Shown: piece after piece, positions 55,436 to 63,875 of the stretch
Layout of the letters: every line of letters starts with the position of its first letter
Position numbering within the stretch: the first letter of the stretch is position 1
NCBI GenBank assembly: GCA_963849095.1
Contig: CAWKGA010000001.1
Span: forward strand, 248,001-312,000
Direction of reading: 5' to 3'
DNA from: JASHUC01 sp963849095
GTDB lineage: Bacteria; Pseudomonadota; Gammaproteobacteria; Steroidobacterales; Steroidobacteraceae
Length of the DNA stretch: 64,000 bases
The notes under the pieces: generated by a model
The model's database searches: none
The model's input: the letters and a program-made list of their open reading frames with translations, nothing else
What the model was told of the DNA's origin: nothing
Position numbers and translations under genes: made by a program

Positions 55436-55524
55436 GCGGCAAGCCTTGGGTCTCGCCATGGGGCCGGATGGGGCGAGGGCCTCTGTTACAATGACGCTTC
55501 ACTCCGAGAGGCGAACGGACCGAC

Positions 55525-55926
55525 ATGGCATCCCAACCCGATATCCCTGACATCAAGCTGGATCCGAACGGCCTGTATCGCGAGGAGATCATCACCGACC
55601 GCAAGGCGGGGACGCTTCGGCGCCTGACGCCCATCAAGATCGACGGCTCGACGGACAGCACGCGGGCCGTGCTCTTCTCCGGCCAGACTCAGCTGCTCAC
55701 GCCGGCCGGGGTACTGCCGCTCGCATTCGACATAGAGGCCTCGACCCTCGAGGATGCGCTGAAGAAGTTTCCGGACGCGATGAAGATGGCGCTCGATGAG
55801 GCGATCGAGGAAGCACGCGAGTACCGCCGCGAGGCCGCATCGCGCATCGTGGTGCCCGAGGTGGGCGGCGGCGCGCTGGGCCCGGGTGGGCCCGCTCCAG
55901 GGGGCGGGAAGATCAAGTTTCCGTAG
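55525..55926 (+). CDS. Conserved hypothetical protein
   Basis: 133 residues, no signal peptide or membrane helix. A predicted beta-rich first half (LYREEIITDRKAGTLRRLTPI, split: LYREEIITDRK, AGTLRRLTPI; then STRAVLFSGQTQLLTPAG) is followed by a charged helix (DALKKFPDAMKMALDEAIEE, split: DALKKFPDAM, KMALDEAIEEA) and a glycine-rich tail. I do not recognise the family. Its 3' end overlaps the convergent helicase gene by 14 nt. Confidence 0.75.
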   Translation: MASQPDIPDIKLDPNGLYREEIITDRKAGTLRRLTPIKIDGSTDSTRAVLFSGQTQLLTPAGVLPLAFDIEASTLEDALKKFPDAMKMALDEAIEEAREYRREAASRIVVPEVGGGALGPGGPAPGGGKIKFP

Positions 55927-58900
55927 ACCCTTGCGCCGCGATGCGCCGGCGCTCCTCGATCCGCTCGCGTAGCGTTTCGCGCTCGCGGCGCTTCGCTTCA
56001 GGCGTCCCCCACTTCGGCTCCGGGCGGGCGGCGGCGCTGGCGGTCGCCTCCGCGTGCGCTTCGGCCTGGGCCTTCTCCTGCTCGCGCCGCTCGGCTTCCC
56101 GCCGCGCGACCAGCCTCTCGGCGGCGATCGGGACACCAGGGATCGGCAGCCCCGCGAGCTCCGCCAGGCGCTCGGCCCAGGGCCAGTGCAGATCGGGCGT
56201 GGCCTCGCCGATGAGCGGCAGGTTGAGCACCGAAAAGACGGGACGCCAGCATTCCTCCGTGCCCACTCGGATGCGCACGGCGAGCGCGGGATTGAGCTGG
56301 TACCAGCCCTGCCTCAGGCGCTTGAACAGAGCGCGGTTCCACGCGTAGTCGCGATCCACCTCGTTCCGGGAGAGCACCGCCGAGAGATGCTGGCGCCGGT
56401 TGCGCTCCGCGCGCAGCACTCGGGCCGGCAGGTGCTCCCAGCACTTGAGAATTCCAGAAGTGTCGTATGCGGGATGCGCCCGGCCGTAATGAGTGAACCG
56501 CGACTTGAACAGCGTCCACAGCGTCTGGAACAGAAAGTACTCGGAGAGATGCTGGTCGATGCGCACCAGCCGCTGGCCAGCCATCACGTCGAGCGCTGAG
56601 GGCGCGAGCAGGTCATACAGCGCCGAGAGCGGGCCGTTCGCAAACTTCGGGTCGCGGAAGGCCTCGCGCAAGGCCCAGTGCAGGGCGTTGTGGCCGTAGT
56701 GGTCGGTCGCCTCACGATCTGCGCCACGCTCGAGAAGGGCTTCGACCAGTGCGACGTTGCCGGCCGATGCGGCGGCCATGAGCGGAGTCTGATTCACCGG
56801 AGTGCGATGCTCGACACCGTACTGATCGCACTGGCGCAGCACATCCTTCGAGCGGCTCGCGGACCAGGGAACGAGGTACTTGCGCCAGATCGCGGCGCGC
56901 TGCTCGTCGAAGCCGCGCGCCCACAGGCCGTCCGCCGTGCCGAAGCCCGCCTCCTCGGCGAGCCAGAGCGCGTGCTCGGGCTCATCGTGCCAGGCGGCGT
57001 ACTCGTAGAGCCTGCGCTTCATCCGGTCGCCGGGGACACGCTCGCGGAACACCTTGACGAGCATTTCGCGCACACCGGCCTCGTCCACGACGGGCCAGGG
57101 CGGGGTCGATTGCCTGAGAATCGTCCGGCGGATGGCCTCGGCTTGCTCGTCTTTGCCCTGCAGCTCGAGCCTGCGCGCCTCTCTCTGCCACTCCTCGGTG
57201 CTCGAGCGTTGCGCCTCGAAGCGCGGCTCCCCGCCCACGGCAAGACCGAGCAGGCAAAAGAGGGGATGGGCGGTATCCGACTCGACGACGAACACGTTTC
57301 GGACGGCACGCGTGACTGCGACGTACAGGGCGTTGACGAAGAACTTGTAGACCTCGAGCGCCTTGTCGCTCTTGTCACGCGCGCGGCGGTACTCGAGCTC
57401 GGCCGCGTCGAGGCTCTCGCGGGCGACCCCTTCGATGACCGCCGAGAATTCGCGGCGATGATCGGAGACGAAGCGATAGAGCACGATGCTCTCGTACTCG
57501 AGGCCCTTCGCTTCCTGGATCGAGAAGAGCAGCGGCGTCGAGAAGCGCTTGCGAGCCTCGGCCTTGTCCTCCTCGCGCATGACCAGCACCGCAAAGCGCG
57601 TGGAGCCGCGGGTCCTGGTGTCGAGGTCGCGCAGCATCCGCTCCTCGTCCGGCAGGAGGGTGGCGCTGCCCTGCTCCTCGCCCACGGCACGCACGAGAAA
57701 ATTGCTCTCGCGGTCGATCGAGCCGAAGCGTTGCTGCTTGATCGTGAGCAGGGTGTTTGCGAGCCGCGTCACCTGCGAGGCATTGCGGAAGTTGGCGCCG
57801 AGCACTCGAAGCTGCTGGCGCTCCGCGAGCTCTCGCTCCCGCCAGAAAAGCGACTTCACCTGGCTCCACGCGAAGAAGTTCGGATGAACGATCTGATTCG
57901 AGTCCCCACACAGCAGGAATCCGCCCGGCGCCTTCAGCATCGCGAGCACCAGATTGAGCTGTGCCGTGGTGAGGTCCTGCACCTCATCGACGACGACGAA
58001 GTCGTAGCGTGGCGCCGCGAGCCGGCGCCACTCGTGAGCGGTCAAGCTCGAGTCATAGAGTTTCGACTCGGTAAGCCAGGCACGGTACTTGTCGAAGAGA
58101 TCGTAGAGCGTGCCGCGATCAGCCTCGGGAAAGATCGACTGGCGCACCCCGAGAGCCAGATAGTCCTCCCGCGACAGGACGCCTTCCGCGCGGGCTGCGA
58201 TGACGCCGCGAATCTCCTCGAAGGCCTGGTGCGCGTCCACCCCGCGGAATGCCTGGCCTTGGCGCAGGCGCGCAAACCAGCCTGAGAAGTCGCGCCAGGT
58301 GGCCTCCCGGCCCTCGGGCACGCGCACCGATTCGACGAGGTTCCGGTAGGACAGGAACAGCACGTCCTGCCCGTCTCGCTCGAAGCCTTCGGCGTAGTAC
58401 AGGTCGCGCGCGTTGCGCGCGAGGTAGGCGGACTGGGTGACGTATAGCGCTTCGCCATCGACATGCTTCAGCTTCTCGAGCGCGAGGGCGGTCTTGCCGC
58501 TGCCGGCGCCGCCGACCACGATGAGCGGGGGCGGCAAGCGGTAGATCGCCTCCTGCGCATCGTCGAAGGAGATGGGCTTGTCCAGGACGTGAATGACCTT
58601 GCGTTCGGGATGCAGGTAGCGCAGCGGCTGCGCCTGCTGCGTCGCCTCGGCGGGGGCCGCGTCGACGATCCTGGTCTCGTCCACCGCAGCGCCGCGCAGG
58701 AAACGGGACTTCGCATAGTCGTGGTGCTCGATCACCTCCAGCATGAGCGCGCTGACTTCCTCGCCGTGCCGGACGAACGTGAAGAGCAGCCGGTCGGCGT
58801 GGCCGAGCTTCGCGCGATAGAATTTTCCGTGATCGAGGTGGCTGAGCTTTTTTACGTCGGCTGCGCGGAAATCGCCCCGGCCGATCGCGTCCGCCACTCT

Positions 58901-58957
58901 GCGATACGCATCGGCGACGCGGGCGGTGTCGAGGCCAACGTATTCGAGGATCTTCAC
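55913..58957 (-). CDS. RelE-like / UvrD-family helicase / ankyrin-repeat fusion protein
   Basis: 1014 residues. Residues ~1-90 look like a RelE/ParE-superfamily fold (KLSHLDHGKFYRAKLGHADRLLF, split: HLDHGKFYRAKL, GHADRLLFTFV). A superfamily-1 helicase follows: Walker A GGAGSGKT at 149-156, Walker B VVVDEVQDLT at 321-330, GANFRNASQ, the EAKGLEYESIVL motif near 482 and ALYVAVTRA near 543. Ankyrin repeats lie at about 715-780 (TPLMAAASAGNVALVEALLE), and the C-terminus is a charged helix. The helicase call is strong; the RelE call is moderate. It is divergent from the AbiE-like pair, which suggests an anti-phage or nucleic-acid-surveillance role (inferred). Confidence 0.85.
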   Translation of the reverse strand: MKILEYVGLDTARVADAYRRVADAIGRGDFRAADVKKLSHLDHGKFYRAKLGHADRLLFTFVRHGEEVSALMLEVIEHHDYAKSRFLRGAAVDETRIVDAAPAEATQQAQPLRYLHPERKVIHVLDKPISFDDAQEAIYRLPPPLIVVGGAGSGKTALALEKLKHVDGEALYVTQSAYLARNARDLYYAEGFERDGQDVLFLSYRNLVESVRVPEGREATWRDFSGWFARLRQGQAFRGVDAHQAFEEIRGVIAARAEGVLSREDYLALGVRQSIFPEADRGTLYDLFDKYRAWLTESKLYDSSLTAHEWRRLAAPRYDFVVVDEVQDLTTAQLNLVLAMLKAPGGFLLCGDSNQIVHPNFFAWSQVKSLFWRERELAERQQLRVLGANFRNASQVTRLANTLLTIKQQRFGSIDRESNFLVRAVGEEQGSATLLPDEERMLRDLDTRTRGSTRFAVLVMREEDKAEARKRFSTPLLFSIQEAKGLEYESIVLYRFVSDHRREFSAVIEGVARESLDAAELEYRRARDKSDKALEVYKFFVNALYVAVTRAVRNVFVVESDTAHPLFCLLGLAVGGEPRFEAQRSSTEEWQREARRLELQGKDEQAEAIRRTILRQSTPPWPVVDEAGVREMLVKVFRERVPGDRMKRRLYEYAAWHDEPEHALWLAEEAGFGTADGLWARGFDEQRAAIWRKYLVPWSASRSKDVLRQCDQYGVEHRTPVNQTPLMAAASAGNVALVEALLERGADREATDHYGHNALHWALREAFRDPKFANGPLSALYDLLAPSALDVMAGQRLVRIDQHLSEYFLFQTLWTLFKSRFTHYGRAHPAYDTSGILKCWEHLPARVLRAERNRRQHLSAVLSRNEVDRDYAWNRALFKRLRQGWYQLNPALAVRIRVGTEECWRPVFSVLNLPLIGEATPDLHWPWAERLAELAGLPIPGVPIAAERLVARREAERREQEKAQAEAHAEATASAAARPEPKWGTPEAKRRERETLRERIEERRRIAAQGSTET

Positions 58958-59047
58958 GGGCTTGTCATTGTGGCCGATCCTGCGAGGTTACAGCTATTCG
59001 GTAATGCCCCATAAATGTTTGATTTTTATGAGATCTTATCCTGAATT

Positions 59048-59160
59048 AGTTTCACCGGCTGCTGAAACTGGTTATTTCGGTGAAATTTATCCACGGGAGC
59101 AGCGAAAAAGTGCTATCTTCAGCGAATGCTGAAATCGCCTAATTTAGTGAAATTTTATCC
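59048..59160. promoter_or_regulatory. AT-rich divergent promoter region with direct and inverted repeats
   Basis: An imperfect ~32-nt direct repeat (59061-59092 and 59128-59160) begins GCTGAAA and ends GTGAAATTTATCC or GTGAAATTTTATCC; the second copy overlaps the first codons of the AbiEi-like gene. An 8-bp inverted repeat TTTCACCG/CGGTGAAA lies at 59050-59057 and 59078-59085. These are candidate operators for the winged-helix protein encoded downstream. Confidence 0.55.
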
Positions 59161-60235
59161 TGCAAGCGTCGAACAGCTAGCGGCCGAGCGCCTGCAGGCA
59201 GCCTTGGGCGGAATCCCCTTTCTGCAACCCGGAGAGCCGTTGCTGGAGCAGTCCTTGGGTTCCCGCGTCGCCGATCTTACGCTCCCCGTCGAGGTCCGAG
59301 GGCAGTCGTGGACGCTCGTGTGCGAGGTCAAGCAATCCGGGCAACCTCGTTTCGTGCGCGAGGGAGCATTCCAGCTTCGAAAATACCTTCAAGCACTGGC
59401 CTCTCATCATGCATACGGGATCTTCATCGCGCCGTACTTGTCGGAGGAGTCTGCCGCGATCCTGCGGGAAGAATCACTTGGCTACTTGGATTTTGCCGGC
59501 AATTGCTTGCTCTCCTTCGACGGCGTGTTTGTCGAGCGAAGCGGCTCGCCTCACACGCCGGAGCGGCGCCGTGAGTTGAGAGAGATCTTCGCGCCCAAGG
59601 CCTCCCGGGTGCTCCGCGTACTCTTTGCCGATCCGAATCGCTCCTGGCGCGTGACGGAACTGGCGGAGCGCGCCGCCGTGAGCCTCGGTCACGTCAGCAA
59701 TGTGCGGCGTGCGCTACTCGATCGTGAATGGGCGAGCACCGATTCGCAAGGACTGAAGCTGCGAAAGCCGGAGACGATCCTTGATGAGTGGCGTTCGGCT
59801 TACGCCCCAAGACTCGCAGATGAGAGGCACCATTACACGCTCCTACACGGTGAGGAATTGAGCGGCGCGATTAAACGAACATTTGCATCACTGCCGGCCG
59901 GGCCGCATCTGTTGCTCGCCTCGTTCTCCGCCGCGCAATGGCTTGCACCCTTCGCCCGCTCGGCCGGAACCTATCTCTACGCGGACGAGCTTGGTGTGGC
60001 AGCTCTCAACGAGTACCTCAAGCTTCAACACGCATCACGCGGCACGAACGTTACGGTGGCCGTGCCTAAGGACGACGGTGTGTTCGTCGACAGCTGCGAA
60101 CCGGTACCCGGACTTCGATGCACGGGAGCACTCCAAACCTACCTTGACCTATCACGAGCAGGCGATCGGGGGCGCGAGGCTGCTGATCATCTGCGAGAGA
60201 TTCGGCTGGAGCCGCAATGGTCGGCCCGCCCATAA
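59126..60235 (+). CDS. AbiEi-like antitoxin/regulator: PD-(D/E)XK-like N-terminus plus winged helix
   Basis: 369 residues. The N-terminal half resembles a restriction-endonuclease fold with Asp50 (RVADLTL) and the Glu67-x-Lys69 pair (LVCEVKQSG). A winged helix-turn-helix follows at about 155-215 (WRVTELAERAAVSLGHVSNV), then a C-terminal domain seen in AbiEi-type type IV antitoxins. It should bind the repeats at its own promoter. GC is lower than in the neighbours. It overlaps the next gene by 19 nt, as AbiEi/AbiEii pairs do. Confidence 0.78.
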   Translation: MLKSPNLVKFYPASVEQLAAERLQAALGGIPFLQPGEPLLEQSLGSRVADLTLPVEVRGQSWTLVCEVKQSGQPRFVREGAFQLRKYLQALASHHAYGIFIAPYLSEESAAILREESLGYLDFAGNCLLSFDGVFVERSGSPHTPERRRELREIFAPKASRVLRVLFADPNRSWRVTELAERAAVSLGHVSNVRRALLDREWASTDSQGLKLRKPETILDEWRSAYAPRLADERHHYTLLHGEELSGAIKRTFASLPAGPHLLLASFSAAQWLAPFARSAGTYLYADELGVAALNEYLKLQHASRGTNVTVAVPKDDGVFVDSCEPVPGLRCTGALQTYLDLSRAGDRGREAADHLREIRLEPQWSARP

Positions 60236-61086
60236 CGCAACTGCTGACCGCCCAGGACTACGAGGATCGCGGCGTACGTGCGATGCACGCCGTGCTCATC
60301 GAGCTTGGCCAGATCCTGGGTCCGTATCGAGACGCGGTGGTCGTGGTGGGCGGTGCTGTCCCATACCTGCTCTTGAGTGGTTCCGATCCTCCGCATGTGG
60401 GCACGCTTGACGTTGACTTGGATCTCGATCCAGAGCCCCTCTCCAAAGGCGTCTATGCTGAACTTGTCGAGACGCTCGAGCGCGTGGGTTACCGTCGCGA
60501 TGTCGAGGGGATGAAGCCCTTTCAACTACAACGCGCTGTCGATCTTGGGGACGGCGGTACCCCGATCTTGGTCTTGGTGGATCTCTTGATGCCACGCGAT
60601 GCGAAGACACGCCGCAACAGGCCAGCATTGATTGCGGGTTTGCGCGTGCAGGGCGTTGATGCGGGGGAGATCGCCCTCAAGAATAACGTGCGCCTCGCTA
60701 TCGATGGCAATATGCCCGACGGAAGGCCAAATCGGGTCGAGCTGCTGGTCGCCTCGATTCCCGCCCTCCTCGTGATGAAGGGGTTCGCCCTTGACGGACG
60801 CGATAAGCCGAAGGATGCCTACGACGTCTACTATTGCGTCCGTAACTTCCCCGGTGGGCCGACCGCGCTGGCAGCAGCTTGCAGGCCGCTGCTAGGCGAG
60901 CCGGTCGTGCGCGACGGCTATTCGCGTATAGCTGCGAAGTTTCACTCGGAGGATGCGTTTGGCCCCCACACAGTCAGTCACTTCCTTGGGGAATCTGGTG
61001 GATTCGAGAATATGAGCCCAGAACAGGTTCGTGTCGATGCGCATCGACAGGTGCGCGCGTGGCTTGAGGCCTTGGGGCTGGCGTGA
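60217..61086 (+). CDS. AbiEii-like nucleotidyltransferase (putative type IV toxin)
   Basis: 289 residues. Nucleotidyltransferase core: the GG motif in VVVVGGAVPYLLL (about 45) and the metal-binding pair Asp65/Asp67 in GTLDVDLDLD. KPKDAYDVYYCVRNFPGG follows, as in AbiEii/DUF1814-type proteins. Such toxins transfer nucleotides, in known cases onto tRNA 3' ends. Translational overlap with the AbiEi-like gene and the low GC mark an acquired pair. Substrate is not known. Confidence 0.78.
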   Translation: MVGPPITQLLTAQDYEDRGVRAMHAVLIELGQILGPYRDAVVVVGGAVPYLLLSGSDPPHVGTLDVDLDLDPEPLSKGVYAELVETLERVGYRRDVEGMKPFQLQRAVDLGDGGTPILVLVDLLMPRDAKTRRNRPALIAGLRVQGVDAGEIALKNNVRLAIDGNMPDGRPNRVELLVASIPALLVMKGFALDGRDKPKDAYDVYYCVRNFPGGPTALAAACRPLLGEPVVRDGYSRIAAKFHSEDAFGPHTVSHFLGESGGFENMSPEQVRVDAHRQVRAWLEALGLA

Positions 61087-61155
61087 GGCAGTGATCTCCC
61101 GTGGCGCCACGGGAGCTGGAATTCACGTGGGCGCCGACGCGGAAGATCGTCAGCG

Positions 61156-61359
61156 TCAGCGCTCCGTAGGATCTTCCGGCAGAGGCTCCTCTGTACTCTC
61201 CGGCGGCGAGGAGTCGTCCGGGATGCCGCGTTGCTCGGTGAGCCACGCGCCAAAGTCGATCAGCTTGCAGCGCTCGCTGCAGAACGGCCGGAACGGCGAG
61301 GCCTCGGACCACTCGATGGACCGGCCGCAGGTGGGGCATTTGACGCGCGCCGCGCTCAT
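61156..61359 (-). CDS. yacG: DNA gyrase inhibitor/zinc-binding protein YacG
   Basis: 67 residues. Four zinc ligands in CPTCGRSIEW and FCSERCKLIDFGAWL, the YacG pattern. In E. coli it binds GyrB and blocks DNA binding. The C-terminus is acidic and disordered. The long in-frame extension upstream overlaps zapD and is shadow. It follows zapD and coaE on the minus strand, the usual order in this clade. Confidence 0.93.
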   Translation of the reverse strand: MSAARVKCPTCGRSIEWSEASPFRPFCSERCKLIDFGAWLTEQRGIPDDSSPPESTEEPLPEDPTER

Positions 61360-61424
61360 GACGCTCGAGTGATGGGGAATGGCCCCCGGGATGCAAGTTC
61401 GGCCACGAGCCGCGAGCCCGACTG

Positions 61425-62237
61425 CTAGGTGCAGCAGCTCAGCGTGAACTGCACGTCGGTATCCGCCTGCGTCGAGCGGGCATCGAGGCCGTTCCATGCA
61501 AGGAAACGAATACTGCAGCGGTAGTGGGTGCCGCTGATCTCCGGATACAGGCCGAGCGAGGCCGGTATGCAGATGCGCAGCAGCTGCGAGGGCGAGTCGC
61601 GATCGAACGTGATGTGGAAGACACCGCCCTGAGCCGTCTCTTCCCGGGCGCGGCCGTTCTGGCGCGTGAGCCACAGCAGCTCCGAGATGGCGTCGCACAT
61701 CGGCCGCAGCATTCCGAGCCACTGGCTGAATGTGCGCATCCGAGTGTCCGCGGCCTGACTCAGCCAGTAGAAATAATCGGGCAGGTCGAATTCGCACGTG
61801 CCGCCCGGGATCGCGCTCCGGTGCTTGATGGCGTTCAGGAACTCGGAGTCCCTGAGCGGCTGCAGGAACACCGAGCCGGAGCCGAGCAGGTCCGTCCTCA
61901 AGCGCGCGAGGTTCGACATGACGGTGCGCAGCCGGCTGTCGTCCACCCCGGGCTTCGACTGGTACTCGTTCAAGCTCGCGAGATGCCGCTCGAGCTCCTT
62001 CAGCACATCCGAGCGGGTGTCGCTGCGCGTCGTGATGGCGAGAATGTCGAGCAGGCTCGCCATGGCCGCGCGGCTCCCCCACTGGCTCGGGGTCTCATTG
62101 TGATAGAGGGCCTGGTTGTAGAGGAAGTCCAGCCGCAGGAACATGCGCATCCGCTCGCTGAGCGGCTGCTCGAAGATCAACAGCTCGTCCTCGCCTGCCG
62201 GTGAGGTCTCCTGCGCCTGATCGAAGGTCTCGTTCAT
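61425..62237 (-). CDS. zapD: Cell division protein ZapD
   Basis: 270 residues. It begins with a short acidic tail, then LLIFEQPLSERMRMFLRLDFL, here split as LLIFEQPLSERMRM and FLRLDFLYNQA, the start of the ZapD/YacF family. It is cytoplasmic and binds the FtsZ tail to bundle protofilaments. It lies between coaE and yacG, as in E. coli. The cognate ftsZ is 13 kb upstream in the window. Confidence 0.94.
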   Translation of the reverse strand: MNETFDQAQETSPAGEDELLIFEQPLSERMRMFLRLDFLYNQALYHNETPSQWGSRAAMASLLDILAITTRSDTRSDVLKELERHLASLNEYQSKPGVDDSRLRTVMSNLARLRTDLLGSGSVFLQPLRDSEFLNAIKHRSAIPGGTCEFDLPDYFYWLSQAADTRMRTFSQWLGMLRPMCDAISELLWLTRQNGRAREETAQGGVFHITFDRDSPSQLLRICIPASLGLYPEISGTHYRCSIRFLAWNGLDARSTQADTDVQFTLSCCT

Positions 62238-62297
62238 CGACGTATTGTGCTTGACGCGGTCGCCGCCCGTAAACGGCCGATCGGTCCCAAGGCGGTG

Positions 62298-62924
62298 TCA
62301 AGGTGGCGCTTGGGCCGCGAATCGGCGATATCTCGAGTGGTGTTGCTCCACCTGGACACGGAGGGATTGGAGGTCGCCGTCGTTCGTGATGAGATCGTCC
62401 GCGGCCTGCACCCGCGCCGCACGCGAGGCCTGGGCCGCGAGCACGGCCCGAGCCTCGACGACAGTGGAGCCGTCGCGCGCCTGCAAGCGGCGGATCTGCA
62501 GCGCCTCGTCGCAGTCCACGACGAGCACTCGATCCACGAGCGGCGCGAGATGCTGCTCGACGAGGAGCGGTATGGCGAGCATCTGGTAAGGACCGCCCGC
62601 CGCTGCCGAGCGCTGCTCCATCGCCTCGAGGATCGCCGGGTGCGTCAGGGCCTCGAGGTCCGTCCGCGCTCGGGGGTCGGCGAACACGACATCGCGCAGG
62701 GCGCGGCGATCGAGGCTGCCGTCGGCGGCGATGAATGTCCCTCCGAACCGCTCGGCGATGCGACGCAGGAGCGGCGTCCCGGGAGCGGCGACCTCGCGCG
62801 ATAGGGCATCCGCGTCGATGATTGGCACCCCGAGTGCGGCGAAGAGCCGGGCGACGGTCGTCTTGCCGCTCGCGATGCCGCCGGTGAGCCCGACGCGGAG
62901 GATTCGTGGGGGATGGCTGTCCAC
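62298..62924 (-). CDS. coaE: Dephospho-CoA kinase
   Basis: 208 residues. Walker A GLTGGIASGKTTVARLF (residues 13-29), DADALSREV and the lid-region helix typical of CoaE. It phosphorylates dephospho-CoA, the last step of coenzyme A synthesis. Sits between pilD and zapD on the same strand. Confidence 0.95.
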   Translation of the reverse strand: MDSHPPRILRVGLTGGIASGKTTVARLFAALGVPIIDADALSREVAAPGTPLLRRIAERFGGTFIAADGSLDRRALRDVVFADPRARTDLEALTHPAILEAMEQRSAAAGGPYQMLAIPLLVEQHLAPLVDRVLVVDCDEALQIRRLQARDGSTVVEARAVLAAQASRAARVQAADDLITNDGDLQSLRVQVEQHHSRYRRFAAQAPP

Positions 62925-62955
62925 GGACCGGAGCTTACACGCGCAGGGGCCGCGA

Positions 62956-63867
62956 TCACCGATGAGCGGCGAACAGGCCGAGGTACCTCGCCACGAGCTC
63001 GTGACCGAACATCAGCATCAGCCAGCCAGCGCCGGCGAGAAAGGGGCCGAACGGTATGGGCGTCCCGCGATCCTTTCCCTTGACCGACAGGATGACGATG
63101 CCGGCCACGGCGCCCACGGCAGCGGCGATCAGGGCGATCGGCAGCAGCATCTGCCAGCCGAGCCACGCGCCGAGCGCGGCGAACAGCTTGAAGTCGCCGT
63201 AGCCCATCCCTTCCTTCCCGGTGGCGAGGCGGAAGAGGTGGTAGACGCTCCAGAGGCTCAGGTATCCGGCGACGGCTCCGATCAGACTCGAGCGGAGGTC
63301 CACGGGCACTGGCGCGCCTCCCGCCTGCGGTCCCCACAGACTGAGAGTCAGCCCGAGCCACAGGAGCGGCAGGGTGAGATTGTCGGGGAGGAGCTGCAGA
63401 TCGATATCGATGAAGGTGAGGGCGACCAGGAACCAGGTGAGCGCGAGCCCGGCGAGAGCCGGCCAGCCGAAGCCGAACCTCCAGGCGATGAGGGCGGACA
63501 GCAGGCCAGTCAGCGCCTCGACGAGAGGATAACGAGCGCTGATCCGCGCGCCGCAGGCTGCGCAGCGGCCGCCGAGGAACAGGTAGCTCACGATCGGGAT
63601 GTTCTGGAGGGCCGTGATGGGGGCCTTGCACGCGGGGCACGTGGAGCGCGGGACGACGAGATTGAAGCGCTCGCGGACCGTCTCGGCCGAGTGGGGGCCG
63701 GAAGTCGCGCCTTCCCGCGCGAGCGACTCGCATTGCTCCCGCCACTCCCGGTCGAGCATGATCGGCAGGCGGTAGATGACGACGTTCAGGAAGCTGCCGA
63801 TGATCAAGCCGAGCACGAGGCAGCTCGCGACGAAGAACGCGGGAGAGGCGGAGAGGGCGTCGAGCAT
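62956..63867 (-). CDS. pilD: Type IV prepilin peptidase/N-methyltransferase
   Basis: 303 residues, integral membrane. Two CxxC pairs (CPACKAPIT and CAACGARIS) form the zinc-binding loop, and the aspartyl-protease signature is GYGDFKLFAALGAWLG. FIDIDLQLLPD holds the other active Asp. It cleaves and methylates type IV pilins and type II secretion pseudopilins. The coaE-pilD order is as in pseudomonads; pilB and pilC are not seen on the visible side. Confidence 0.95.
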   Translation of the reverse strand: MLDALSASPAFFVASCLVLGLIIGSFLNVVIYRLPIMLDREWREQCESLAREGATSGPHSAETVRERFNLVVPRSTCPACKAPITALQNIPIVSYLFLGGRCAACGARISARYPLVEALTGLLSALIAWRFGFGWPALAGLALTWFLVALTFIDIDLQLLPDNLTLPLLWLGLTLSLWGPQAGGAPVPVDLRSSLIGAVAGYLSLWSVYHLFRLATGKEGMGYGDFKLFAALGAWLGWQMLLPIALIAAAVGAVAGIVILSVKGKDRGTPIPFGPFLAGAGWLMLMFGHELVARYLGLFAAHR

Positions 63868-63875
63868 CCTGATCG

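Noticed and set aside
59048..59160. A CRISPR array suggested by repeats in the AT-rich spacer
   Set aside because: Only two imperfect copies, no regular spacers and no cas genes.
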